Source: Hirudinaria manillensis (taxonomy: Eukaryota; Annelida; Clitellata; Hirudinida; Hirudinidae). From it: a stretch of DNA of 64,000 nt. The notes beneath the pieces were generated by a model, which saw only the letters and a list, made by a program, of their open reading frames with translations, had not been told where the DNA came from and made no database searches. This document shows, piece by piece, positions 12,568 through 29,734 of this stretch (positions are counted from its first letter, which is position 1; each line of letters opens with the position of its first letter). Location: NCBI GenBank assembly GCA_034509925.1, contig CM067527.1, positions 8,183,501 to 8,247,500 of the forward strand, read 5' to 3'. A program made the position numbers and the translations under genes.

Positions 12568-12953
12568 GCAAATTTATAATTGTTTTGACGTTAATTTTTT
12601 TACGAGATAAGTGTTCTTTTGATAAAAATAAATTAATAATAACAAACAATAATAATAAATTTGACTACCCCGTAAGTCTTCAAACTGGGATTTGGGGAAA
12701 AATTAATTTTATTTAATTTATTTGTACAGGTTTCCTAAAATCTGTTAAACTCAAAATATTATGAATACCACATTATGGCGTATTTTGTTCAAATGAAGTT
12801 TTAGAAATTCAACTTCTGAAGTAAATACTTTTAAAAGTGACGCGAATTAGAAATGGTTAAGTCGGTTTAAGATTACTCATAGTCTCGCAGAATACGAATT
12901 TGTGTACGCACAGAAAGGCTGTTGAAGACATTAGTTTGTTCGAGCTGTGCCAG

Positions 12954-12958
12954 CCAAT
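12954..12958 (+). promoter_or_regulatory. CCAAT box, probable ATP1A promoter
   Basis: CCAAT in the context CAGCCAATAGG lies 166 bp upstream of the ATP1A start codon, within range of a core promoter if the 5'UTR is short. Its role is inferred from motif and position only. Confidence 0.35.
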
Positions 12959-13123
12959 AGGAGTGGCGCAATTACAAGTCCAATTATTGTTTTAATAATA
13001 TTTTCACGTTTATTTATTCACTCGTGGAGTGACGAACTGTAACTTTGCTGGGTTTCTGTTGCCGGTGCTTAATTCTGTTCTCATAGAAACTTAGGACCTT
13101 ACTGGAATAATTTAACCAGCAAA

Positions 13124-18757
<5,634 letters not shown>

Positions 18758-20145
18758 TTCTTTGACAGTATTTCTCTCATTAACTGAGATTAATCGTCGT
18801 CAATTCTGTAATGATAATTATTATGTTATTAGTAATAACACGTTGTTGTTGTTATGGTAGCCCAAAAAGTAGTGTTCCACATCGTTAGCACATCGTCAAA
18901 CTTTAGGTTCATTTCAAGGATGCTGAGCGACTTTAAATAGACTGTATCGCTTCTTTACTTAGGTTAAAATAGAAGTTGTGGTATTGGTTGTGATTTGTTT
19001 TTTTAAAGCAGGAAATAATAATAAGTCGTTGACTTCACTGACCGATCCCAGTTTCATAAACTGTTAAATGTTTATAGGATTCTTTTCATTTCTGCACAAA
19101 CACTTGTGATTATGTTTCAAATATTCCGTATAAATAAAATTGTTTCCAATCAAATTTGAATGTTGCAAAGTCCTAACTTTCCGTGTTCTCGTAGACTTGT
19201 TTTTTCAACTTCTGCGAATTGTTATCACGAGAAATCAGACACTTGTATCCAAATTTATGTCTTCAAAAGCAATATATTAAAGGCCAATGAAGATCGTCAA
19301 ATTTAAATCTCGTCGACAAAACTGGATGAAACAAAAACATTATAATTCCTTGAAATACCTGAGAGAAGAAGGCTGAATAGCAAGTGTTAGAAAAGTTGGA
19401 TCAGATCCTATAAAAATGGCTGCTGTACTTTCTGATTACAAAGGAAATTGGTTGATAAACTTAGGCCTTAACATTAACTCTTAAGAGAGTTTATCAACTT
19501 GGTTTGGCAAGCATTATTGTAGTTAACGATGAAGCTTACGAATATACTAAATATGTTTGAAATTGAACTAGTCTTGAATTCTAAGATAACATTTAGTTTC
19601 TTGTCACTACTAGACCGATTTATAACAACGACTTATAATATTGATATTATTCTAAAATTACCCCAAAATTAGTTGTGGCTACAGCTCATGATCTTGTCGT
19701 TGAAATTTTGAAATTTTAAATTATATTGTATCTATCAAAAATATATGTTTTTAAACGAATTTTTTTGAATTAATTTATAATGACAGGCGAAAAAGCAGCA
19801 CTAACGGCTTGTGCAATTAATTAATTGTTTTACCAGAACCGCGGATCCATCGATGAATGTTTTTCTCTAAAATATTTTGCCAGAAATATGCGTAAACTGA
19901 CAATAAAAATGTTTTAAAGTATGAGTTTTTATTTAACTAAATTAGTTCGTTGTAAACACTGACAATTTTGAGCCATTTTGATTAGCTTCCTGTTTGACTT
20001 AATGTCATTGGTGGGATCGCGATCATTCGTCTCACATGATCGGCGGAGCTGGATTGGAAAAGGAAAAAGTTCAGTGCTTAAATTTATTTAAAAGAGGAAT
20101 TGTTTTTACTTTTTCCTGATTATTGCTGTCACCCTGAGTTGTGTC
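18758..20145. other. ATP1A 3'UTR and OSBP upstream region
   Basis: The ATP1A 3'UTR probably runs to just after AATAAA at 19133-19138. The remaining kilobase is AT-rich with no convincing reading frame. An inverted CCAAT (ATTGG at about 20052-20056), about 90 bp upstream of the OSBP start codon, may belong to its promoter. Confidence 0.55.
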
Positions 20146-23100
20146 ATGGCGGAATCTAAATCCAACCACTCGGATCAGTATAAAGGATGGCTCTATAAAT
20201 GGACAAATTACATTAAAGGATACCAGAAAAGATGGTTTGTGCTACAGAACGGATTTCTATCATACTATCGGTTGGTAAAAAATGAGTAATTTCTTTAAAT
20301 ATGACGACATGAATGCAAGGCAAATGTTGTGCACTTTGTTGTAGAGATGGAGTTATGAATTTATTTATTTAAACAAACATTTGTTGTCGATGCGAATTAT
20401 TAAGTAGGGGTTTGTTTATAGCTTTTTGGTTCTAAATATCCTTTAGAATTAGTCTCTCAATAGTCTGTCAAACTTTCCATTTTTTAGAAACCAGGCAGAA
20501 ATGTCCAACGCATGCCGGGGTACCATCAATCTCGCGAATGCTTTCATTCACACGCAGGACTCGTGTAGCTTTGTAATATCAAACAGCGGAACTATGACTT
20601 TTCATCTGAAAGCAGGTTCTGAGGTGGAAAGACAGAAGTGGGTGACAGCCCTTGAGTTGGCAAAAACTAAAGCAATTACTTTGTTAGAATCAGGTATACC
20701 ATGGGACTTTATTTACTATATTATTAGGTTTTAATGATTTATTTGTAATTTTTTGACCAGCTCTTTGAAACATAATGGAAAAGTAATTCTGGGATTATCC
20801 AAATATCCTTCGGATTATTTTTGGTCATTCCTCTAATTCTAAAACTCTAACTTGATATTTTTAGTTACTAAAAGATTCCACTCACTAACTTATCGTTAAT
20901 TATTTCTAGATGATGACGACGACATCATCCAGCCAGATAAGGGCGAACTTCAAAACACTCTGAAGGCATTGGCTGCCAAGATAGATGATCTAAAGACTTG
21001 TAACGATTTGATCACCAAGCACGGGGCAGCGCTTCAAAGGGCTCTGGTCGACTTGGAGGGTCTCGATAATTTTGCCGAGGGAGCTCCTAAAATAAAGTCG
21101 GTCAACGAGAGGGCCACGCTCTTCAGGATCACGTCGACTGCCATGATCAGCGTTCGTTCTTGTTTGTTGTGGCAATTTTGTAATAATTGAGTGGTATGAA
21201 GGTGTTGTGATTGTTGATGTTGTGAATTAGTTGCAATGGTTGTTGCTGAAAGGCTGCTTAAAAGACAATTTTGATGTTATATCCATTTTAAATGAATAAT
21301 TTAAATGAAATTTAACTCATTTAATTAATAATTCTGATGTTATACAATTTTTATTTCTTTATCTGGATGTTGTTCAAATAGTTAGTTATGTTAATTAATG
21401 AATTATTAATAATAATTATGTTATTATTGTTGTTGTTTAGGCTTGTGTGGAATTCCTTCAACTGGCAACAACTCAGGGTGCCAGGTGGCAAAAGTTGTTG
21501 CAATACGAGCACGAGAGGAGAGTGTATTTGGAAGACATGGTAGAACAGCTTGGAAAGCAGCACAGCAACCTGGAAAAACAGATTAGGAAGTCGCTCATTC
21601 CCAGCAACAAGAATGAATCATCCATGGATGACATAGCAGGTGACCTTTCGCTTTGATCGCTTTATTGAATCTAAGTAATATATGAGCCCTTATGCTGCTA
21701 AACGTGATTTTAAAAATAACAAGTGGCAATATTAAGTAAAATAATTAATTATTAATTAATTAATTAATCAATTGATTAAATTTAAAAACGACAGAATGTG
21801 ACGAGGACGAGGATGACTTTTACGATGCCGTCGACCACGACGCAAAGTCGCATTCCTTCCATGAAGTGCATTCTCCTGTGTCAGTAAAAGTCTTGACTTT
21901 CCATCCAATTGCATTTCAACATTGAACGCCATTTTGTATTTGCAGCTTCCACGACGTTCTGTTCAAAACGTCGGAGGCTCGTGCGGACGTCGCGCAGGTT
22001 TGTTTTTCCTTTTCTGTTTCTTTTCCTCGTTAACTCCGACAAATTAATTAACAAACAAAATTATTCGATTTAGAAGCCGAAAGAGGAAACCGCCGCCAGT
22101 CCTGAGAATGATCTCGAGAACGACACGAGCAAAACTTTGGCCTGCAAGAGGCAGAGGAGGAAGGCCATTCCCGAGAGGCCCAATGCCAGCATCAACCTTT
22201 GGAGTTTCATGAAGAATTGCATCGGCAAGGAGCTCAGCAAGATCCCGATGCCCGTCAGTTTGAGCGATCGCGAGCCCGTTTTTGTCTAAACGATGCAATG
22301 CGTCACACTCGACTCGGTCGCTTCGTTTCAGGTGAACTTTGGCGAACCTCTGTCTTTCTTGCAACGTTTGACGGAAGACTTCGAGTACTCGGACTGCCTC
22401 GACAGAGCGGCTTCGTGTGCAGACGCCCACGAGCAGATGGCCTACGTGGCCGCGTTCACGGTGTCCTCTTACGCCAACACCACGCTTAGGACCGGGAAGC
22501 CTTTCAATCCTTTGCTCGGCGAAACCTTCGAATGCGACAGGTTCGAAGATCTCGGTTGGAGATCCTTTGCCGAACAGGTGAGCGATTCGTCGTCTCGGAC
22601 GGTCGGTCGGCGGTTTTAACCGATGACTTGACAATCGACAGGTGAGTCATCACCCGCCAATGGTCGCCATGTACACGGAAGGCAGAGATTGGACTCACTG
22701 GCAGGAGTTCACCATGTCGAGCAAGTTCAGGGGGAAATATTTGCAGATCATTCCTCTCGGTCCGTGTTTCTTCATAATCTGCAGTGCTATACGTAGTTAA
22801 CGTAGTATTGGTTAAATGCCATGTTGGCGAGGATGTTCGATGAAATCTGTGATCTTTCAACGTGTCAATGTTCAAATGTAATTCCACGATCAGGAATTGC
22901 CCACCTTGTGTTCCCGAAGAGCGGAAATCATTACACGTGGCGTAAAGTAACGACTACCGTCAACAACATCATCGTCGGCAAGTTGTGGGTAGACAACCAC
23001 GGAGAAATGGACATAGTCAACCATAACACCGGCGACCTCTGCCATCTCAAATATTATGCCTACAGCTATTTCTCCAGAGAACCTCCGAGAAAGGTGGGAT

Positions 23101-24642
23101 TTGTCGGTCGTCCCTGGCGAAGACGTGTTCTTTCGATTTTTGTGATTTATGAGTTTGTTTTAGTCTTGTTGATTAATTCACATCAATTTAAATCGAAAGA
23201 ATGGATGACTGGTCAAATAGTATGCTTCGCATCATCAATTAACGAGACTGACTTGTGGTTTCGTGCTGGTGATGATGATGATAATGATTATGCAGGTGGC
23301 AGGAGTCATAACAGATGCAGATGGTGTTTCCAAGTACATTGTGACAGGAACCTGGGACGACAAGATGGAAGGTGCAAAGGTCATCGGGGTCGATGAGGTC
23401 GGCAAGGGCAGAGTGGAGTACAGGACTGAGCCTTCCATTTCTCTTTGGAAAAGAAGATTCATACCGTGAGTTGTTGATGTTGGTGGTGATGGTGATAATG
23501 ATGTTAGCAGTGGTGATGATGATGATGTTGGTGGTTTTGATGATGATGGTGATTCAAGGATCCATAAAGAGCAGATGTCATCAGAGATTTTAACCCAACC
23601 AGAATGTTTTGTGCTGTTTATGTGCTAATATTTCCCCATTGATTTGATTTGATTTTTTTGTTATTAGTTTTAAAAATTACTTGGCCAATTCACCATATAT
23701 TTTTTTTCAGGAGCAGGAAGTATTTTGCCATCCATTTTTATTACGTGCCATTTCCTCGTGTCAATTCACCATTCAAAACTTGCAGAACATTTTTGTCGTG
23801 CACTCGTCGATCTCTAATTAAAACGTCTCGAGTGCACGGATTTCACGATAAACGTCCGTCGTTGTCGTCTTCAGACCCGAACTGGAGAAGTGCTACAACT
23901 TCACACAGTTGGCAGTGGAGTTGAACGAGATGGAGCCCGGGATCGCTCCGACGGACAGTAGAAACCGACCCGACCAGAGGCTCATGGAGGAGGCCAGGTG
24001 GGAGGAGGCCAATGCCGTGAAAATGCTGCTTGAAGACAAACAACGGGCTTCCAGGAAAGTGAGGGAAAGTCTTGCGGAGGCCGCTGCTGAACAAGGTGAG
24101 CGTCTTCGGCAGTTAGGAGGACCGGAGGGGCAAAGCTGTGGGTGGAAAAGTTGTTAATAGCTCTATTAACGCTTATTATTAGTTGATTCAAAATCTTTAT
24201 AAACACATGCATGAGTGGTGACCATCAGTGTAGTTCTCAAAACTAACCCTAATTAAAATTTAGTTACTTCTATTATACTATTATTAGTCTTTTGAGTGCA
24301 GAATTAAGTCAATATTTGTTTAGACCTAGGTTTGCATGTTAATTATTTTAACACAATGCAAACTTCTGGTTAATGTATTCAAATTTCAGGCGTCGAAGCC
24401 AGTGTACGAATTAATTATGAAAACGAATTTTAATGGCATCTGCATGTTTTATGTTAATTCGTCCTGCAGGCAAAGAGTACGTGGGTTACGAGCCCAAGTG
24501 GTTCCGCAAGGAGAACGATCCCCAGACTGGCAACATCATCCACATATACACCGGGGAATATTGGAAGTGCAAGGAGAAGCAGGAGTGGTCCAGATGTCCG
24601 GACATATACCTGAGCAAGCCCCAGCCAGATGCCGGCCAATGA
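20146..24642 (+). CDS. OSBP: Oxysterol-binding protein
   Basis: This lipid-transfer protein is expected to exchange sterol and PI4P at ER-Golgi contact sites. Exons: 20146-20270, 20488-20693, 20910-21151, 21441-21639, 21795-21879, 21946-21997, 22074-22253, 22332-22577, 22642-22759, 22894-23093, 23296-23465, 23875-24095 and 24470-24642, all in phase, giving 738 residues. A PH domain fills about residues 14-115 ([36 protein letters not shown]). A coiled-coil region follows, then an acidic FFAT-like VAP-binding motif near residue 262 ([10 protein letters not shown]). The ORD domain starts near residue 345 and carries the family fingerprint EQVSHHPP around residue 445 and [12 protein letters not shown]. 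The tail has WECK-type residues ([12 protein letters not shown]). The long Gly/Ala-rich N-terminus of vertebrate OSBP is absent. FFAT plus PH point to OSBP rather than the short ORPs. A polyadenylation signal lies at 24914-24919. Confidence 0.95.
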
Positions 24643-27370
24643 GAACCCGGGGACGTCGAGGGGGCGGAGTCCGTCGGAAGGTGCCGCGCCCCCTCCTCCT
24701 CGCGGTCCGCTTACTTCCATCCACCTCTGCCGCGCATCCGCGCGATTTCTTAGCCGCTTTCATCCGATTTTCATTCGATTCGTCCACCTTCGAACGTTGC
24801 AGGTGTAAACGACGTGAGGTCAATGATTTTGTACAAAAAAAAGGATTATTTGTAATTTGTATAATTATGATTCTGCAATGTCTTTCCTGTAAAATTCGTG
24901 TGCGTTCACCGCGAATAAAAGAGACGTGGCACTCGATTCAGGCGTGACGTCGGCGTGACATTTAGTGAATTTGTATTCAATAGAAACATCTGCTTGGGTC
25001 ATCATAACGTAGTTTGGAATTTTACGTGCATTCATTAAACGATAATTTGATAGCTTATATAGTTGGAACTTGAAGAGCAAGATGCCGTTTGACGTTGTTC
25101 TTGGATTGTTTTCTACCTATTCGTGGCCCTCCAATCGTTTGTTAATCAATCAGGACCTCCCCAATTGGTTTTTCTTCCTTGAGGGACCGCCGAAACAACC
25201 CCTTAATCGGCTGGGTGAAGCGTCTGAACGTAAATTCGACGCTGGGGGTGTCGGTTGGGGAACGAGCGTTTCACGTGGTGATTTAGAACGTTGGATTATA
25301 GGATTGATCTGGCATTTCTGAGACGCCGCCGAGCGTCGGAGATGACGTTCGGGGCAGCCGCGTTCCAAATCGGCAGTTGACGCGAGGAGTGGGTTGTTTT
25401 GGCGCTTTGTTAGACGTGGAGGTGCGTCGAGTTATTCCATGCGCTGCCACGGATAAATCTACGATTGCATCGAGAAACTGCGGTCGGAGAAGGCCTTCGA
25501 AAGTCGTCGTCGACGCCCGTAGATGTGAATCGCGACCAAAAATGCTAAGTGAAATTCCGAGTGATTTATGGTGAAAAAAATCGTCACACTCGTTTGTTCA
25601 ACACATTTTATTCTCAAAATAACTTCGAGACAGGATTTGGCCCCTTTACGCTTCGACTTTGTGTTTGACTGTTGTACTTTGACAACTTAAAAGTTAAATT
25701 GGTCTTCATTTGTTGAAAAATGTCGTGGCTCTGGCTACATTTTGCTTCATGACAGATGCCATCGTTTCAATTTCGTTTAAGTAATTCAAAATATTTTTCA
25801 TATTAAGTGATGGCATACTTTAAATGTCCTTTGCCTTGAAGCTAATGGAATTAGACACTAGCTAATTATGCTAATTAGCTAATTATGTTTAATGAATTTA
25901 GTGTAATTACATTCTTTATAACTGTTTCCTTAATGAAGTTGGTCGCACATTCTGAGCGTCCAAAGTAGAAGAGATATTTTATTTGGTTAGCTGATGTTTG
26001 TGGTGAGATTACCTAGCTACTGTAGGTTTACATCTGCAGTCCGATTTGATGCATATTTCTGAAGTTTGAACTCCACCTAGAACTTGGAGAATGCGATTAG
26101 TTTATAAATATCCTCAGATTAAGCCGATCTACAATATTTTGAGGGGCGGACATATATTGGAGTTCGGGCTCGTGTCTGACCGACCGCGGAATTTCGGTCC
26201 GCAATTCCATGCTTAAATCTGCTAGTGTTCTGAGTATGAAATCGGAGATATTTTAGAAGTAATGTGCACTTTATAAAAATTTTGATATAAGCAAATTTCC
26301 ATTGAACTCCAGAAAATTCAAAACACGGGGATGCGTGTCATTAATTTTGAAGCCAGGTGCGGGAGATGAACTCGTTATGAACGAAATAGTTATTAATGCT
26401 TCAGTAACCAAACGCAATCCCAGACCCTCACAATGTTCTATCTGAGTAAAAAAAACTGCTACGTCACGTTCTTGATGTCGGATTGTTTACCAAAGAAAGT
26501 CATTGGCGTAAAATTTAACAACAGCTGCGCAAAAATACATCAAGTTGGACAAACAAAGTCTTATTCGTCAGAATAAAAAAAAACAACAGTATTTGATATC
26601 AGCAAAGAAAATCCATTGACCTGACATCAACGAGCTTTCGAATGAATCCAGCGTGGCGTGGAAATCGGGGTTAATGACGACAAACGTAACTAAAGATCTA
26701 ATTTGGAATAACATTAAGTTAAAAGTATCATTGAATTATTATAAATATTATTAATTATTATAATAATTATCGAACTAACTTTTTTTTACTTTTATTTACG
26801 AATGAGTTGTAGGCTTTCATAACAACTTTAATAATATTAATATTATTATACTAATATCTGTTGCTAGGACTTAATCAGCATAAAAACTTATTTAAATAAA
26901 GTGAATGTTTGAGAGTCAATGCCGCTGCTGCATGTGGCTATTCAAGAGATTTATTTCTCGCTATTTATTCAGTAATTCAATTAATTCAGCAAATAATTCA
27001 CTCCATCTTGCATGCATACCCACGAGTACTAACGTGACTTCTATTATAAGTCTTCTATTTTAACCATTTTGCGAGAAATTGGCAGAATCTGCATATTTCC
27101 ATAATTTTTATCATCGTTAAAATTAACTAATCAGATAATTGTTGTAATTGGTTAAGCAATCATTGAATTAAGTGTTGTTATTAGCCGTAGTAGTAATAAT
27201 CAGCACTGGCTGCTCTAAGTGCCTGATGAAACAGTTTGAACTGTGGTTGGAAATCACGTGACACAAAAGGTCAACAAGTTACGAAAGGAAAATTTTCGAG
27301 TGATTAGTTGAATTGGATGATGATGCTTATGATAATGATAGTAACAACGCTTCTGCATCTGCAACTTGTC

Positions 27371-27405
<35 letters not shown>

Positions 27406-28600
27406 ATGATAATAATAATGATAATGACGCTCTTGTTCGATCGAAAAACGGGTGAAAAGTTCCAAATTTTACTTGGAGAAAGGTCTCATCCAACTAGACC
27501 AGTAACACATCCATCTCGTTAATGCTAACATTATTATTTATATTGGTAATTAAGAATTTTCCACAAACTATGGAGTAAATTAATATGCTTAACCAGTTGT
27601 ATTAAAAATAAGACCTTATTGTAACAAGCATGTTACTAAATGCAACGTAAATAAATTAATATTAAAGTGCCTAAACTATTAAATTTTAGGATGATATTTT
27701 CATAATATCTGCCAAATTTAAAAAAAAAATCGTTTGATTGAAGCCATGTATGAGTTCATCACTCATAAAACCATTGAGAATTTGTTTCTATTTATAAACA
27801 TTTTACCGACGTCTTGACCTTGATTCCATTACCGAGGATTTGGTCGATTTTTTTTATTACATTTATTTTATATAATTTAAAAATCCTTGATGTAAACAAA
27901 TGCATGAATTGCTGCTCCCTTTCATGACTTTTTACGAGCAAGAAATAATTGTTGAAGAAATAATTGTTGAAGATAATTTATTTATTAAAATATTTATTTA
28001 GACGTTCGTCCTTCTAACTTTGAAAAACATGACACGATTTATAAATAAAATATGAAATTCGTTCTGCCAACCTCAACAACTTTGAGTCATGGAAAACTAC
28101 CAAGAACATCAGCAGCAGAATGTTTTCAACGTTCACATGTGATCAGTTGTTACATTCAATATTTTTTATTTTTTCAGATAAAAAAATCTGTTAAATATTT
28201 TTTAGTTTATAAATTTTATTTAAAAAAATTAAATTTAGTTGCCTTAAAAATAAATTACAAATCCGTTTCCAAAAAATCCGAAGCAGCTTCAAGCAGACAG
28301 CTGTTTTGTCTGGTTTGCCTGTTAACAACCTCTTCAACGAAATTAAGTTTTCTGATTCGAAAGCATTGTCGCTAATTCTGCTGATTAAAATGCTAGACCG
28401 TCAAAATGGTTGACTAAACAAATAAATAAATAAACAATTAATTAATTGAATTAACTGAATATTTTCTGGCAGATTATTAAACAACTATTCAACAAGTTAC
28501 AAAAAAAACAATCCCTTGTTTCATTTGTGGTTCAAACCAGCCCTACTTCGTGCAGACGTAACTTGGGGCACAATGAACGAGCCTCGAGCGAGTACCCGCC
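24643..28600. other. OSBP 3'UTR, then about 3.7 kb with no recognised gene
   Basis: The OSBP 3'UTR is unusually GC- and CpG-rich for this window (24650-24800). A second CpG-rich island lies at about 25170-25560, open in several frames on both strands, but nothing in it resembles a known protein; it could be a promoter or an old mobile element. From 25600 the sequence is AT-rich. A GAT/GGT-rich stretch lies at 27312-27430. No gene was found. Confidence 0.5.
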
Positions 28601-28613
28601 AAGCGCTGAAATC

Positions 28614-28622
28614 TTATAAAAG
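28614..28622 (+). promoter_or_regulatory. TATA box candidate for the HNMT-like gene
   Basis: TTATAAAAG stands about 170 bp upstream of the methyltransferase ATG, directly after a locally GC-richer stretch. A start site some 30 bp downstream would give an unspliced 5'UTR of about 145 bases. Motif seen; use inferred. Confidence 0.4.
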
Positions 28623-28791
28623 CTCAAGTCTTTCATCCAAAATTGCACGCGGCATCAGTAAAGAAGCTGTCGTGCAGGCAATTAAATTAATAGAAAAATT
28701 ACTCCTAATAAATTTCATCAGTAAATTAATAATTTAAAAGTTTTTAAACTTTTATTTAACTTATAAATAAGTTTTGAAACCATTTGGAAAC

Positions 28792-29586
28792 ATGGGTGAC
28801 ATCAAAGAAATGACTTATCCCGACATGCTGAACAGATTCAGGGAGAGAAGAAATGAGTCTAAATTTCTTTTGCCCCTCATGTCCAGAGTCGGGCAGTCCT
28901 TTGAAGCCTTCAAAGCAGTTCAATCGTGCCTGAGCATCGGACCTGGACCAGGGGAATACGATCTGGAATTTATGGAGAGGAGCCTTCCCAATCTCAGGAG
29001 ATTAGTTGCAGTCGAAAAGGATCACTTCTGCGCCGAAGAACTAAAGGTGAACATCGGTAAAATTTACAACGGCACTTTGAAGTCTCAGGTCATTGAGGCA
29101 GATGTCGAAGACTTTGTTCCCGAAGAAGGACAGAGATTCGACTCAGTTCTGATGTTTCACATGTTATATGATCTTCCAGCAGAAAGCAGAAAGAAGCTAC
29201 TTAAGTCTGCTCTCGAAGATTGGATCGACCAAGAGAAAGGTGTCCTGGTCATTGTCAACATGTCCGACGATTTGGACGACAAGAAGCAACCGATCAACGT
29301 CATGCAGAAACTACATCGTTACTTCAGCGACAGGATGGACCTGCTCCTTGAAGCTGACAACATCAGAGAGGACTTGAACCAATTGGGAGGCGTGGTGGTT
29401 TGGTCGCAAAAGTATAAATGCGACATGGATTTCAGAGTTTATGACAGCGACGTGGCACAGCTCTTTAACATGTACACCAAGAAATTCATCGACTCTGAGA
29501 CTATGAAAAAAGCACTCGAGGCATGCGAACCTTCGCTACTTGGAGCCTACGTAGGGGAGATGTTAATCATCAAAAAGAAACAATGA
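28792..29586 (+). CDS. Histamine N-methyltransferase-like SAM-dependent methyltransferase
   Basis: This single-exon gene encodes 264 residues, starting MGDIKEMTYPDMLNRF at the first ATG with a good context (AAACATGG). It carries a class I methyltransferase motif I, LSIGPGPGEYDLEF (glycines near residues 50-54), an acidic residue at the end of the next strand (VAVEK, Glu near 75), and a post-II segment FDSVLMFHMLYDLP. Layout and length match the HNMT-like family, which methylates histamine or related small amines in the cytosol. The substrate cannot be inferred: several HNMT-like paralogues in animals have no assigned substrate. The gene is intronless although its neighbours have 13-27 exons, which suggests retroposition or intron loss. 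A polyadenylation signal lies at 29725-29730. Confidence 0.8.
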   Translation: MGDIKEMTYPDMLNRFRERRNESKFLLPLMSRVGQSFEAFKAVQSCLSIGPGPGEYDLEFMERSLPNLRRLVAVEKDHFCAEELKVNIGKIYNGTLKSQVIEADVEDFVPEEGQRFDSVLMFHMLYDLPAESRKKLLKSALEDWIDQEKGVLVIVNMSDDLDDKKQPINVMQKLHRYFSDRMDLLLEADNIREDLNQLGGVVVWSQKYKCDMDFRVYDSDVAQLFNMYTKKFIDSETMKKALEACEPSLLGAYVGEMLIIKKKQ

Positions 29587-29734
29587 TGGTTCATGTGTTC
29601 CTCTATCCCTTCAATTCTTCAACTGACAGTCGGTTTAAATATTTGCTATTAGAAGCTGCTTATCAAATCAATTTAAAATCTTTTTCATTATATCGAATTT
29701 TATTCTTAAAAATCGCCTCTTACCAATAAAATAT

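Larger units (their letters stand above)
9984..13123. other. DNAI1-ATP1A interval, mostly no recognisable gene
   Basis: After the DNAI1 polyadenylation signal there is a GAT-rich, acidic open stretch (10061-10198), an (AAT)n run (about 10487-10514) followed by a short coding-like stretch (10523-10616, frame reading SGVCPVDFKATEGDEGD), and a moderately GC-balanced block at 11190-11530 open on the minus strand without an ATG. None matches a family I know. The rest is AT-rich. The ATP1A promoter and 5'UTR should occupy the last few hundred bases. Confidence 0.6.

Noticed and set aside
22044-22634. 196-codon minus-strand frame
   Set aside because: It is antisense to OSBP exons and to the intron between them; the plus-strand ORD motifs explain the openness.
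28516-28737. Small plus-strand protein upstream of the methyltransferase
   Set aside because: It spans the probable TATA box and start site and has no homology; it is likely promoter sequence.
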